From Salinimicrobium sp963709775 (GTDB taxonomy: Bacteria > Bacteroidota > Bacteroidia > Flavobacteriales > Flavobacteriaceae), in NCBI GenBank assembly GCA_963709775.1, contig CAVPXS010000017.1, positions 124,001 to 188,000 of the forward strand: DNA of 64,000 nt. The letters are read 5' to 3'. The translations under genes were made by a program, and so were the position numbers. Of this stretch, positions 45,014-54,329 are shown piece by piece. Below the pieces are notes generated by a model. It was not told the DNA's origin. It saw nothing but the letters and a program-made list of their open reading frames with translations, and searched no databases. Positions within the stretch are counted from its first letter, which is position 1; each line of letters opens with the position of its first letter.

Positions 45014-45538
45014 ATGAAAAAGTTAACCTTAGCCTTATTGGCACTTATATTACCCTTTCTTGCAAATGCCCAGAGCTTTGACAAGTACGAGAGCATGAAA
45101 GAAGTAGATGCGGTAGTAGTAACGAGCAAGATGTTCAAGTTACTCACTAAAATTGACCTTAATGCCGATGATCCTGAAACCCAGGCGTACATTGACCTAA
45201 TCGAGAATCTTCAGGAGATGAAAGTTCTCTCCACCACAAAAGAAGATATTCGTCAACAAATGGCTTTAGATGTCGCTTCCTATATTAAAAAAGGCAACAT
45301 GCAAGAACTTATGAGAGTTTCTGAAGATGGAAAGAATGTAAGGTTCTACTACAAGCCGGGTAAAAATGATGATTACGTGAGCCAGTTGTTCATGTTCATG
45401 GAAGGTGAGGAAAAGGACAAGCCAATGTCTGTTATCCTTAACATAACCGGGGAAATCAATCTTTCGCAAGTATCAAGACTGGCAAATGATTTTAAGATTC
45501 CCGGAGGAAAGGAATTGGAAAAAGTTGAAGTGAATTAA
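45014..45538 (+). CDS. DUF4252 protein, exported
   Basis: 174 residues with a signal peptide (LLALILPFLANAQ). The body matches DUF4252, a Bacteroidota family (SKMFKLLTKIDLNADDPETQAYIDLIENLQEMKVLST, cut into parts; MRVSEDGKNVRFYYKPGKNDDYVSQLFMF). Function unknown; likely periplasmic target or sensor of the ECF system, placed 15 bp behind the anti-sigma gene. Confidence 0.87.
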   Translation: MKKLTLALLALILPFLANAQSFDKYESMKEVDAVVVTSKMFKLLTKIDLNADDPETQAYIDLIENLQEMKVLSTTKEDIRQQMALDVASYIKKGNMQELMRVSEDGKNVRFYYKPGKNDDYVSQLFMFMEGEEKDKPMSVILNITGEINLSQVSRLANDFKIPGGKELEKVEVN

Positions 45539-45539
45539 G

Positions 45540-46073
45540 ATGAAAAAAGTACTCATAATAATGGTGCTACTAAGCCTGGGGGTTGTTTCATGTGACAATG
45601 AAACAACCCTACAGGAATTTTATGTGGAGCACCAAAATGACAACCAGTATTTGGCCTTCGATATCCCTGCCAGTCTTTTAACAGGGGATAATTCTGCCCT
45701 TAATGCTGAACAAAAGGCCACTTTAGAGACCATTAAAAAAGTGAATGTTCTTGGATTTCCTTTAAAAGAGGAGAATAAGGAAACTTATGAAACCGAAAAG
45801 GAAAGACTAACTTCCATCTTAAAAGCCGACAAGTACAAACAGCTTATGCGCTATGGTGGAGGCAATCGTAAAGCCGAGCTTTATTACCTGGGAGAGGAAG
45901 ATGCTATAGATGAATTGATCGTCTTTGGAAGTGATGACGAAAAAGGCTTCGGAATTGCACGGGTGACCGGCAATGACATGGATCCTGAAGCTATGATAAG
46001 ACTCCTGAAGTCTTTTGAAAAAGGAGATCTTAATGTAGCCGGTTTACCCGATTTGGACGGCTTTCTTGATTAA
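45540..46073 (+). CDS. DUF4252 lipoprotein
   Basis: 177 residues with lipobox LGVVSC (Cys 18). Same family plan as the preceding gene, one base away: KKVNVLGFP, the KADKYKQLMRYGGGNRKAELYYLGEEDAIDELIVFG core (shown in part) and GIARVTGNDMDPEAMIRLLKSF. The pair gives one soluble and one membrane-anchored DUF4252 protein under the same sigma-factor operon. Confidence 0.85.
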   Translation: MKKVLIIMVLLSLGVVSCDNETTLQEFYVEHQNDNQYLAFDIPASLLTGDNSALNAEQKATLETIKKVNVLGFPLKEENKETYETEKERLTSILKADKYKQLMRYGGGNRKAELYYLGEEDAIDELIVFGSDDEKGFGIARVTGNDMDPEAMIRLLKSFEKGDLNVAGLPDLDGFLD

Positions 46074-46086
46074 AAGCAAAGTATGT

Positions 46087-46133
46087 AAAAACAAAGAACC
46101 TCAAAAATGGCATTTTTGAGGTTCTTTGTTTTT
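46087..46133. terminator. Bidirectional terminator, 47-bp perfect palindrome
   Basis: Two 23-nt arms around base 46110, core AAAAATG-G-CATTTTT, outer arms AAAAACAAAGAACCTC and complement. It overlaps the last bases of purB and serves both convergent operons. Confidence 0.9.
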
Positions 46134-47469
46134 AGATTCCGGTGTAATTCTGCGGAGTGATTTGTCGCAGCTCCTGTTTTATCTCTTCGGAAACATCCAG
46201 GTGTTTTATAAATTCAGAAATACTTTCCCTGTTGATCTTTTCATTTGTTCGGGTGAGGCCTTTTAAAGCTTCGTAGGGATTTGGATAACCTTCCCGTCTA
46301 AGAATTGTCTGAATAGCTTCGGCCACTACTGCCCAGTTCTTTTCCAGGTCTTCATTTAGTTTAGCTTCGTTCAGCAGAAGTTTGTTCAGACCTTTAAGGG
46401 TAGAAGAAAAACCTATTAGAGTGTGTCCAAAAGGTACTCCAATGGTGCGCAACACTGTGCTGTCTGTAAGATCGCGCTGTAAACGACTCACCGGTAGCTT
46501 TGCCGAAAGGTGCTCAAAAAGGGCATTTGCAATACCTAAATTCCCTTCACTGTTTTCAAAATCTATAGGGTTCACTTTATGTGGCATAGCCGAAGAACCC
46601 ACTTCTCCTTTTTTGATCTTTTGCTTAAAATAATCCATGGATACGTAAGACCAGATATCCTTATCCAGATCCAGGATGATAGTATTGATACGTTTTAGAG
46701 CATCAAAAAGGGAAGCCATATGGTCGTAATGCTCAATTTGGGTCGTGGGAAATGAATGATAAAGACCAAGAGAGCCTTCCACAAAATCCTTCCCAAAGCT
46801 TTTCCAGTTGATATCGGGATAGGCCACTTTATGTGCATTAAAGTTTCCTGTAGCTCCGCCAAATTTGGCTGCATTTGGAATATCCTTAAGGAATTTCATC
46901 TGTTCTTTCAGTCTTACCGCAAAAACTTTTATTTCTTTTCCAAGGCGGGTAGGAGAGGCCGGCTGGCCATGAGTTCTTGCCAGCATTGGGATATCTTTCC
47001 AGTCAACAGAGAGTTGCTCTAGTTTTTCAAGCAATTCCTTAAGGGCAGGGTTATAAACCAATTCCATTGCTTCTTTAATACTAAGAGGCACTGCGGTATT
47101 ATTTATATCCTGAGAGGTAAGGCCAAAATGAATGAATTCCTTGTATGGGGCGAGGTCAAGAGCATCAAACTTGTCCTTTATAAAATATTCTACCGCCTTG
47201 ACATCATGGTTGGTAGTTTTTTCAATTTCTTTGATCTTCAAGGCATCTTCGCTCGAAAAATCATGATAGATCTTCCTTAGATCCTGGAATTTTGATTCTG
47301 AAATATCTTTTAGTTGAGGTAGCCCGTGCTCGACCAAAGAAATAAAATATTCAATTTCTACCCGTACTCTATATTTAATGAGGGCCTGTTCACTAAAGTA
47401 ATCTACCAGTTGCTGAGTTTTGGAAGAATACCTGCCATCTATGGGAGATATTGCCTGAAGAGAGGTCAT
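46132..47469 (-). CDS. purB: Adenylosuccinate lyase
   Basis: A 445-residue PurB of the E. coli branch, acting twice in purine synthesis (SAICAR to AICAR, adenylosuccinate to AMP). Signature GSSAMPHKVNPIDFENSEGN contains the fumarase-superfamily motif with the catalytic Ser; MLARTHGQPASPT and GLTSQDINNT carry the two His regions. Start ATG 47469 gives MTSLQAISPIDGRYSSKT, the canonical N-terminus. Single gene, its 3' end inside the palindromic terminator. Confidence 0.96.
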   Translation of the reverse strand: MTSLQAISPIDGRYSSKTQQLVDYFSEQALIKYRVRVEIEYFISLVEHGLPQLKDISESKFQDLRKIYHDFSSEDALKIKEIEKTTNHDVKAVEYFIKDKFDALDLAPYKEFIHFGLTSQDINNTAVPLSIKEAMELVYNPALKELLEKLEQLSVDWKDIPMLARTHGQPASPTRLGKEIKVFAVRLKEQMKFLKDIPNAAKFGGATGNFNAHKVAYPDINWKSFGKDFVEGSLGLYHSFPTTQIEHYDHMASLFDALKRINTIILDLDKDIWSYVSMDYFKQKIKKGEVGSSAMPHKVNPIDFENSEGNLGIANALFEHLSAKLPVSRLQRDLTDSTVLRTIGVPFGHTLIGFSSTLKGLNKLLLNEAKLNEDLEKNWAVVAEAIQTILRREGYPNPYEALKGLTRTNEKINRESISEFIKHLDVSEEIKQELRQITPQNYTGI

Positions 47470-47543
47470 GAAATGCAGTTAAAAATTAAGGGTTAAAGAT
47501 ACATTTTCGGGCCCAATGGTAAAAAGTATTTGTTCTTTTAGTT

Positions 47544-48230
47544 TCATTTAGCTTTTTCCAGCAATTCCTGCACCAGCCTTGGAACTCCTGTAGATGCATT
47601 TTCAGCAAAGACCTGCAGGTGGCGGGTTTCCTTAACAGAGGGTTTGGGATCTATAAAATAAACCGGAATATCTTCGGGGGCATAGTAGAGGAGGCCTGCA
47701 GCAGGATAAACCTGCATTGAGGTGCCAATGATCATGAGAATATCAGCTTTTCGGGTGATCTCCATCGCCGGTTCCATCATAGGAACTTCTTCTCCAAACC
47801 ACACCACATGCGGTCGCAACTGGTGGTTGTGTTCGCAAAAGTCTCCTGCGTTGAGGTCATTTTCCCAGTCAAGAATCAGGTTTTCATTAAAAGTACTGCG
47901 TACTTTTTTAAGTTCCCCATGAAGATGAATGACATTTTTGCTACCTGCCCGCTCATGCAGGTCGTCCACATTTTGAGTAATAATATGCACCTCGTACTGT
48001 TCTTCAAGATCTTTAAGCGCTTGGTGGGCAGCATTGGGTTTAACTTGATTTAGCTGCCGTCTTCTTTTGTTGTAAAAGTCAAGCACCAGTTCCTGGTTGC
48101 GTTCCCAGCCAATGGGAGAAGCAACTTCCATTACATCGTGACCTTCCCAGAGACCGTCTGCGTCCCTAAAGGTGCTAATTCCGCTTTCTGCACTTATTCC
48201 GGCGCCGGTGAGCACCACTACCTTTTTCAT
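47544..48230 (-). CDS. cobB: Sir2-family NAD-dependent protein deacylase
   Basis: A 228-residue class III sirtuin: GAGISAESGISTFR at the N-terminus, the catalytic His in VIHLHGEL near 115, TQNVDDLHERAGS before it. The YxxR motif of desuccinylases/desmalonylases is present (FYNKRRRQ), pointing to acidic acyl-lysines. The zinc-site region (TFNENLILDWENDLNAGDFCEHN) keeps only one cysteine, so the usual four-Cys zinc site is missing. Single gene. Confidence 0.92.
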   Translation of the reverse strand: MKKVVVLTGAGISAESGISTFRDADGLWEGHDVMEVASPIGWERNQELVLDFYNKRRRQLNQVKPNAAHQALKDLEEQYEVHIITQNVDDLHERAGSKNVIHLHGELKKVRSTFNENLILDWENDLNAGDFCEHNHQLRPHVVWFGEEVPMMEPAMEITRKADILMIIGTSMQVYPAAGLLYYAPEDIPVYFIDPKPSVKETRHLQVFAENASTGVPRLVQELLEKAK

Positions 48231-48350
48231 TTTTGATGGATTTTGATTTTAAAAAATAAGCAGATTTCTTCAGAATTCATAATGGTAAAGACGACTTTTA
48301 TTACCTCTCAAAAAGGGTAAATTCAGGTAGGTTTTCCTAATTTCGCTGCC

Positions 48351-49007
48351 ATGGAAGAGAACCTTCAATTATTATCCTACCTGGAATCCTTTCTTACAGA
48401 TAAGAGAAAAGAGCTTTTCAAGAAGGTTATTGGGCAGCGTACCAATCATTTTACTGTTGCCACCCAGGATGTTTACCAACTTCACAACACCAGTGCTGTG
48501 ATTCGCAGTTGCGACGTTTTTGGAATACAAAATGTGCATGTAGTGGAGGAGGTGAACCTTAAAAAGATTGACAGGGAGATCGCGATGGGAGCCCAGAAAT
48601 GGGTCGATATAAACCGTTATACTTCAACTGCCGATTCTATCGAGACGCTTCGGAAGAAAGGGTACAAAATTGTAGCGACTTCCCCTCATAAAGGAACTTT
48701 GCTTCATAATTTCGACATTTCAAGCAAGGCTGCTTTGTTCTTTGGTACCGAAACAGAAGGATTATCGGAAGAGGTAATGCAGGAGGCCGATGAGTTTCTA
48801 CAGATCCCAATGGTAGGTTTTACCGAGAGCTTGAATATTTCGGTTTCTGCAGCTATTATCCTTCAGGATGTTAGCTCAAGATTGAGGAATAGTGAGATAA
48901 AATGGGAACTTTCAGAAGAGGAACAAATTCTTAAGAGGTTAGACTGGGCGAAAAAGAATTTAAAAAATTCGACCGAAATTATTGCCCGTTTCGAGGCATC
49001 ACGATAA
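48351..49007 (+). CDS. TrmH/SpoU-family RNA 2'-O-methyltransferase
   Basis: 218 residues. SPOUT motifs: NTSAVIRSCDVFGIQNVHVVE (motif 1, in part), ALFFGTETEGLSEEVMQ (motif 2) and IPMVGFTESLNISVSAAIILQDV (motif 3, trefoil knot). This fits tRNA Gm18 methyltransferase TrmH; the short length and C-terminal helices are in line. It precedes an SRPBCC gene by 35 bp. Confidence 0.9.
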   Translation: MEENLQLLSYLESFLTDKRKELFKKVIGQRTNHFTVATQDVYQLHNTSAVIRSCDVFGIQNVHVVEEVNLKKIDREIAMGAQKWVDINRYTSTADSIETLRKKGYKIVATSPHKGTLLHNFDISSKAALFFGTETEGLSEEVMQEADEFLQIPMVGFTESLNISVSAAIILQDVSSRLRNSEIKWELSEEEQILKRLDWAKKNLKNSTEIIARFEASR

Positions 49008-49042
49008 ATTTATTTACATTTAGGTCCCTATAGTTAAAGAAT

Positions 49043-49570
49043 ATGACCCTTTTCTTTTATGTCATTATTGGCATTATCACCTTTGTAGCATTCTTACATG
49101 CATGGGCAAAGAAGGAATACAACCTAAGCCGCACTGTGGTGATCAACCGACCAAAAGCCGAAGTATACGCCTTCATTCGACAGCTTAAAAAACAACCCTT
49201 ATGGATGCCCTGGTACCTAAATGACCCAAAGGTGGTGATCAAGTTTAAAGGGGAAGACGGGAAAGTTGGAGCTACTTCCTACTGGAAAGGGAAAAATAAT
49301 ATTGAAGGAATACAAAAGATCGTCAAAGTAAAAGAAGGCAAGGTACTGGAAACCCAATTATTGTTTATAAAACCCTACAAATCCCTGTCGCTTAATTATA
49401 TGGCGGTAAAAGAACTGGAGCCGGAACGTACAAAGATGGTATGGGGCGTCAAAGGAGTCCATAAATTTCCCGCATCGGTGGTGATGCTTTTCTACGGAAT
49501 GGAGCGCGCTTTAGGTGATGATTTTGAGAGGGGACTTTATAATCTTAAGAATCACCTGGAAAAGAAATAG
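49043..49570 (+). CDS. SRPBCC (START-like) membrane-anchored protein
   Basis: 175 residues: one N-terminal membrane helix (LFFYVIIGIITFVAFLHAW), then a polyketide-cyclase/START-like domain (SRTVVINRPKAEVYAFIRQL; MPWYLNDP; GATSYWKG). This helix-grip fold binds hydrophobic ligands; no function can be given. Confidence 0.82.
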   Translation: MTLFFYVIIGIITFVAFLHAWAKKEYNLSRTVVINRPKAEVYAFIRQLKKQPLWMPWYLNDPKVVIKFKGEDGKVGATSYWKGKNNIEGIQKIVKVKEGKVLETQLLFIKPYKSLSLNYMAVKELEPERTKMVWGVKGVHKFPASVVMLFYGMERALGDDFERGLYNLKNHLEKK

Positions 49571-49599
49571 GTTTATCCTGAAACTTATCGGTTTCAGAT

Positions 49600-49631
49600 A
49601 AAAAAAATGCCGAAAATTCTCATTTTCGGCA
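49600..49631 (-). terminator. Intrinsic terminator of the CarboxypepD-like gene
   Basis: TGCCGAAAAT-TCTC-ATTTTCGGCA hairpin with an A-run on the plus strand (T-run on the minus transcript), 20 bp after the stop at 49652. It also can end the SRPBCC transcript. Confidence 0.8.
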
Positions 49632-49651
49632 CCTTAGTTTTTCAGTTTCTT

Positions 49652-50407
49652 TTATCTATTCAGAACCTTGTATTCTTCATAGCAGCCACTCATGGCATCG
49701 AGGATCTGCAGGTCATTGGCAGTATTAATAAAGTCGGTTGAATAGTTACAGCGCCTTAGCACTTCGTCGATATCCATCCTGTTAATACCTAATACAGCCA
49801 TTAACGTTTGCCGGTCAAATTTACTCTGCAACAGGTTCCTTATCTCGTCATCCTGCTTCATTTCCCTTAGCTTCTTCATTTGCTTTGGCTGCTGCCCAAA
49901 GATGTTGTAAAGAGCATCTGCCGGGTTAAATACTGCACCTAAAGCCCTTGAAATGGCATTTGGACTGTGTTGACCGCCTTCATAACCCTGGTTTAAGCCG
50001 GAAATACTATAGCGGTAATTCTCATAAATAGGAATATTCTTCGCATCGATCTCCAGGTAGCCCGTTAATTGAATTGGGCTCACCACAACTTCTTCAAGAG
50101 CTATTCCCAGCTCGGTCATTTTCACTTTCACCTCCCCAAACTTAAGCCAGTCGTTGGTAACTCTCACCCGTATGGATTTAAAACCCAGGTAAGAAAAATA
50201 CAGCGTATCATTTACTTCTGCCTTAATTTCAAAATTTCCTTCTTCTCCCGAAACTGCACCAATTACCTGATTAAGATTGACAATGTGTGCATTTTCTATG
50301 GGCAGGTCATTTGCCGCATTAAGAACCTTCCCTGTCACCACAGTTGGTTCCTGGCTAAAAGCCAGGAAGCTAAAAAGTAAAAACAGGGGGATTAAAAATT
50401 TCTTCAT
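49652..50407 (-). CDS. Carboxypeptidase-regulatory-like (CarboxypepD_reg) protein
   Basis: 251 residues from ATG 50407, which starts a good signal peptide (MKKFLIPLFLLFSFLAFS); a frame seven codons longer exists. The first 90 mature residues are a transthyretin-like sandwich (VVTGKVLNAANDLPIENAHIVN; LYFSYLGFKSIRV; ELGIALEEVVVSP), followed by a helical part. The same plan is seen in the broken gene at 831-1608, its paralogue. Function unknown. Confidence 0.85.
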   Translation of the reverse strand: MKKFLIPLFLLFSFLAFSQEPTVVTGKVLNAANDLPIENAHIVNLNQVIGAVSGEEGNFEIKAEVNDTLYFSYLGFKSIRVRVTNDWLKFGEVKVKMTELGIALEEVVVSPIQLTGYLEIDAKNIPIYENYRYSISGLNQGYEGGQHSPNAISRALGAVFNPADALYNIFGQQPKQMKKLREMKQDDEIRNLLQSKFDRQTLMAVLGINRMDIDEVLRRCNYSTDFINTANDLQILDAMSGCYEEYKVLNR

Positions 50408-50466
50408 GTTGTGGTCTAAGCTACTCACATACCTAGGGAAAACTGTACCAAAAATGTCTTAAAGAA

Positions 50467-52299
50467 TTACTTTTTTGATCTTCTTCTTTTAATAGAACTT
50501 TCAATGCTGCTGCTGCGGCCACCGCTCTTCTTTCCCTCGCGTCCGCCGGTTCCTGAGTCAGATGATCTTCTTTTGCCGGTTGAAGGAGAACCTGAAGACC
50601 TTCTACGGCCTTTATCTGCTCCTTTTGAGGATTTGTCAAAGCTTCGGCTTCCCTTGTCTTTTCCTTTAAATCCTCCACCTTTGCGACCACCGCTACGTTC
50701 CTTACCGGCGCTCTTTTTGGTGATCTCAACATTGATATGGCGACCCTGGTGTTTGAAATCCTGGAAAACCCGAATGACTTCTTCAGCTTTTGAACTGTCA
50801 ACATTAAAAAAGGAGAAGCTGTCTTTTACTTCTACACGGTTAACATCATCTCTTCCAAGATCCAAAGTAGCCTTAAGGAAATCCTTCAGACTCATCCAAT
50901 CGAAATCGTCTTTTGCTCCAACGTTTATAAAGAACCTGGTGCTGTCACCTTCGTCCTCATATACCTCATTAGATGCTTTTGCATTAAGGTCCTGTGCGTT
51001 ATTATAGTAATTGAAGAAACGGGTGAATTCCACCGAAAAGAATTTTTTAAGCAATTCTTCTTTTGTCAAACCTTCAAAAAGCTCATTGATGCTTGGTAAG
51101 TAACGATCGATCTCGTGATTGATTTCGGTCTTGCTAATTTCATTAGCAAGGTGGAAAAGCTGTACTTCACAGATCTCTCTACCGTCAGGAATTTCTTTTC
51201 TTTCGAAAGACTGACCGATAATTCGCTCAATTCCTTTGATCTTTCTTGCTTCACTTTTGGAAACAATGACCATAGAAACTCCGCTTTTTCCGGCTCTTCC
51301 GGTACGGCCACTACGGTGAGTATAAGTTTCAATTTCATCGGGAAGTTGATAATTGATCACGTGAGTGATATCATCAACATCGATTCCGCGGGCAGCAACA
51401 TCTGTAGCTACCAGCATCTGGATCTGTCTTCCCCTAAAGCTCTTCATTACCAGGTCACGTTGGTTCTGGCTCAGGTCACCATGGAGTGCTGCAGCGTTGT
51501 ATCCATCTTCGATCAACTGCTCGGCAACTTTTTGGGTGTCGCGTTTGGTACGACAAAAGATCACAGAGAAAATATCTGGATTGGCATCTGCCAGTCTTTT
51601 TAATGCCGCATAACGGTCACGGGCATTAACGACAAAGTACTCGTGAGAAACATTTGATGTTCCCATGTTTTTGGTACCCACAGTGATCTCAATGGGAGTA
51701 CGCATAAATTTCTTCGCGATGGTAGAAACCTCCTTTGGCATAGTAGCCGAGAACAACCAGGTGCTCTTCTCTCTTGGGGTGTGAGAAAGGATTTCGGTAA
51801 TGTCTTCATAGAATCCCATGTTCAGCATTTCATCTGCCTCATCAAGGATACAATACTCGATCGCTGAAATATCTACCAGTTTTCTATTCACCATGTCCTG
51901 CATACGACCCGGGGTCGCAACAATGATCTGCGCTCCTTTTTTGATCTGGGAAGCCTGGTCTGTAATACTGGCACCACCGTAGATCGCTACGGTATTAAGG
52001 CCCTTGAAATATTTTGAGTAATTCTTTAATTCGTTGGTAATCTGTAAACACAACTCTCGGGTTGGAGAAAGAATAAGGCCCTGTGTCTTTCTGTTGTTTA
52101 CATCAATCTTCTGGATAAGCGGAAATCCAAATGCTGCGGTTTTTCCGGTTCCGGTTTGTGCAAGGGCTACCATATCTGTATCCTCCTGCAGTAAAATTGG
52201 GATTGCTTTTTCCTGTACTTCACTTGGGCTTTCAAAACCCATGTCTTTAATTGCCTGTAACAAGGCGTCATTCAATCCTAATAATTCAAATTTATTCAT
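50467..52299 (-). CDS. DEAD-box RNA helicase (DeaD/CsdA type)
   Basis: 610 residues: Q motif near the N-terminus, Walker A AQTGTGKTAAF, DEAD box in CILDEADEML, SATMP, and HRSGRTGRAG. A DbpA-like RNA-binding domain lies at about 475-550 (RFFINVGAKDDFDWMSLKDFLKA) and a basic Gly/Ser/Arg/Lys tail from 555 on. This build is the cold-shock/ribosome-assembly helicase of Bacteroidota. Single gene. Confidence 0.94.
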   Translation of the reverse strand: MNKFELLGLNDALLQAIKDMGFESPSEVQEKAIPILLQEDTDMVALAQTGTGKTAAFGFPLIQKIDVNNRKTQGLILSPTRELCLQITNELKNYSKYFKGLNTVAIYGGASITDQASQIKKGAQIIVATPGRMQDMVNRKLVDISAIEYCILDEADEMLNMGFYEDITEILSHTPREKSTWLFSATMPKEVSTIAKKFMRTPIEITVGTKNMGTSNVSHEYFVVNARDRYAALKRLADANPDIFSVIFCRTKRDTQKVAEQLIEDGYNAAALHGDLSQNQRDLVMKSFRGRQIQMLVATDVAARGIDVDDITHVINYQLPDEIETYTHRSGRTGRAGKSGVSMVIVSKSEARKIKGIERIIGQSFERKEIPDGREICEVQLFHLANEISKTEINHEIDRYLPSINELFEGLTKEELLKKFFSVEFTRFFNYYNNAQDLNAKASNEVYEDEGDSTRFFINVGAKDDFDWMSLKDFLKATLDLGRDDVNRVEVKDSFSFFNVDSSKAEEVIRVFQDFKHQGRHINVEITKKSAGKERSGGRKGGGFKGKDKGSRSFDKSSKGADKGRRRSSGSPSTGKRRSSDSGTGGREGKKSGGRSSSIESSIKRRRSKK

Positions 52300-52349
52300 A
52301 CATATCTAATAAGTTGCAAAGGTAAGGATTAGTTAGCAGCTTATTACAT

Positions 52350-52938
52350 TTAAATTTGTTCACCTTGAGAGGTCAGGAAGTCAATAAGTTCGCGGGTTGC
52401 ACGTGCGCGATGACTAATTTGAGATTTTTCTTCCAGGCTCATTTCGGCAAATGTGACCTGTTTTCCTTCGGCTTGAAAGACAGGATCATAGCCAAAACCC
52501 TGTAATCCTTTCCTGTCAAAAATGATACTTCCGGAACAAATTCCGGTAAAGGTGTGGAGCTTTCCTTTAAGATGAAGTGCAATTACTGTCTTAAAACGGG
52601 CACTGCGATCTTCTTTTCCTTCCAATTCCTTCAATAGCTTGTCAATATTGGCTTCGCTGCTTTTTTCTTCCCCTGCATACCTGGCCGAATATACTCCGGG
52701 AGCACCGTTCAAGGCATTCAACCTCCAGGCCTGTATCATCGGCAAAACAATCGTAGCCGTAATTTTTCTTTACATATTCAGCTTTTTGAATGGCATTGCC
52801 TTCAATAGTGGGTGCAGTTTCAGGAATGTCTTCGGTACAACCGATCTCCTCCAGCGAAAGCAGCCTTATTTCCTTCGGAAGTAATGCCTGCACTTCCTTT
52901 AATTTATTTTTATTATTGGTGGCGAATACTAATTTCAT
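52350..52938 (-). pseudogene. rdgB: XTP/dITP diphosphatase (RdgB/HAM1, frameshifted)
   Basis: House-cleaning pyrophosphatase that removes ITP and XTP. The N-terminal frame has FATNNKNKLKEVQALLP and DCFADDTGLEVE; the C-terminal frame continues with LNGAPGVYSARYAGEEK and GFGYDPVF, HRARATRELI, covering all HAM1 motifs. One extra base at about 52716-52719 (GAATGCC) is the only defect; removing it gives LEVEALNGAPGVYSARY. About 195 residues, normal length. It follows rlmH by 6 bp, same strand. Confidence 0.85.
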
Positions 52939-52944
52939 GATAAA

Positions 52945-53418
52945 TTATTTGTGATGGTAAGGTTCATTCCGAAGAATTGTAAAAGCCCTGTAAAGCTGCT
53001 CCACAAAGAACAACCTGACCATCTGGTGTGAAAATGTCATTTTTGAGAGGGATAATTTCCCATTGGCCCGGGAGTAAACTTCTTCTGAAAAGCCATACGG
53101 GCCGCCAATGATAAAGATGAGTTGCTTCATCCCGCTGTTTAACCGCTTCTGAATGTATTCTGAAAAACCTTCAGAGGAAAACTGCTTTCCGTTCTCATCC
53201 AATAGTACTACAAAGTCTGAAGGAGAAAGCTTATCCAGGATCAGCTTTCCTTCCGCAGTTTTTTGCTGGTCAAGAGAAAGGTTTTTCGTCTTTTTAAGAT
53301 CGGGGATGATCTCAAGTTCAAACTTATTGTAATGTCCAAGCCTGTTGACGTAGGTGTCGATGAGGTTTTGAAGGGCGGCATCATCGGTTTTCCCTATTGT
53401 CAGCAATTTTATGGTCAT
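52945..53418 (-). CDS. rlmH: 23S rRNA (pseudouridine1915-N3)-methyltransferase
   Basis: A 157-residue SPOUT enzyme. The start is ATG 53418 (MTIKLLTIGKT); the longer frame to 53478 is artificial and would overlap nadC. Motifs: VVLLDENGKQFSSEGFS, FIIGGPYGFSEEVY and the C-terminal SKMTFSHQMVRLFFVEQLYRA with EPYHHK, all typical. It is divergent from nadC. Confidence 0.95.
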   Translation of the reverse strand: MTIKLLTIGKTDDAALQNLIDTYVNRLGHYNKFELEIIPDLKKTKNLSLDQQKTAEGKLILDKLSPSDFVVLLDENGKQFSSEGFSEYIQKRLNSGMKQLIFIIGGPYGFSEEVYSRANGKLSLSKMTFSHQMVRLFFVEQLYRAFTILRNEPYHHK

Positions 53419-53468
53419 GATGAGATTTATATGTTTACTTTGTAACTTTAGCAAAAATAGGCACTGCA

Positions 53469-54326
53469 ATGATTTCAAAAGAACAATTTGAAAAGGAAAT
53501 TGAAATAATAATTGAAAATGCGTTAAGAGAAGACATAGGAGATGGAGACCACAGCTCCCTTGCCTGCATTCCCGGTAATGCCCGGGGCAAGGCTAAACTT
53601 CTGGTGAAAGATACAGGTGTCCTGGCCGGAGTCGATTTTGCGCGAAGAGTTTTTGAAAAAGTGGATCCCGAAATGAAGATAGACGTCCAGATCCAGGACG
53701 GCAGCCGCATTAAACCCAGAGATATTGTTTTTTACGTGGAAGGATCTTCACAGTCGATCCTCAAAGCCGAAAGGCTGGTGTTAAACGCTATGCAGCGTAT
53801 GAGTGCCATAGCCACCAAAACCCGAACTTTTGCCGAAAAGCTTGAAGGCACCGGCACCAAGATCCTGGATACCAGGAAAACCACTCCCGGAATTCGTGCG
53901 CTGGAGAAATGGGCCGTAAAAATTGGGGGAGGAGAAAACCATCGTTTTGCCCTTTACGATATGATCATGCTTAAGGATAATCATATAGACTTTGCAGGAG
54001 GCATAGAAAAAGCAATAGCCAAAACCCATAAATACCTTGCAGATAATAAGCTGAATCTAAAGATCATCGTGGAGGCCAGGAATATACATGAGATAAAACA
54101 GATCCTGGATGCGGGTGGGGTAGACCGGATTTTACTGGACAACTTTAATTATGACGAAACCCGTGAAGCTGTAAAGTTGATCGACAAACGTTGTGAAACC
54201 GAATCCAGCGGGGGAATAACCCTGGAAACTGCCAGGAAGTATGCCGAATGCGGGGTCGATTTTATTTCCAGTGGAGCGCTAACACATTCAGTTTACAACC
54301 TGGACCTCAGTTTAAAGGCCGTGTAG
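53469..54326 (+). CDS. nadC: Nicotinate-nucleotide pyrophosphorylase (carboxylating)
   Basis: 285 residues, quinolinate phosphoribosyltransferase, making nicotinate mononucleotide in de novo NAD synthesis. Key motifs: EDIGDGDHSS, LDTRKTTPGIRALEKWAV, GGGENHRFALYDMIMLKDNH and ISSGALTHS. It is three bases ahead of the YihY gene and probably co-transcribed with it. Confidence 0.95.
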   Translation: MISKEQFEKEIEIIIENALREDIGDGDHSSLACIPGNARGKAKLLVKDTGVLAGVDFARRVFEKVDPEMKIDVQIQDGSRIKPRDIVFYVEGSSQSILKAERLVLNAMQRMSAIATKTRTFAEKLEGTGTKILDTRKTTPGIRALEKWAVKIGGGENHRFALYDMIMLKDNHIDFAGGIEKAIAKTHKYLADNKLNLKIIVEARNIHEIKQILDAGGVDRILLDNFNYDETREAVKLIDKRCETESSGGITLETARKYAECGVDFISSGALTHSVYNLDLSLKAV

Positions 54327-54329
54327 TAC

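Noticed and set aside
53031..53044. AAAATGTCATTTTT in rlmH as a regulatory palindrome
   Set aside because: It encodes the invariant KMTF of the SPOUT active site on the other strand, so coding need alone explains this copy; it is kept only in the count.
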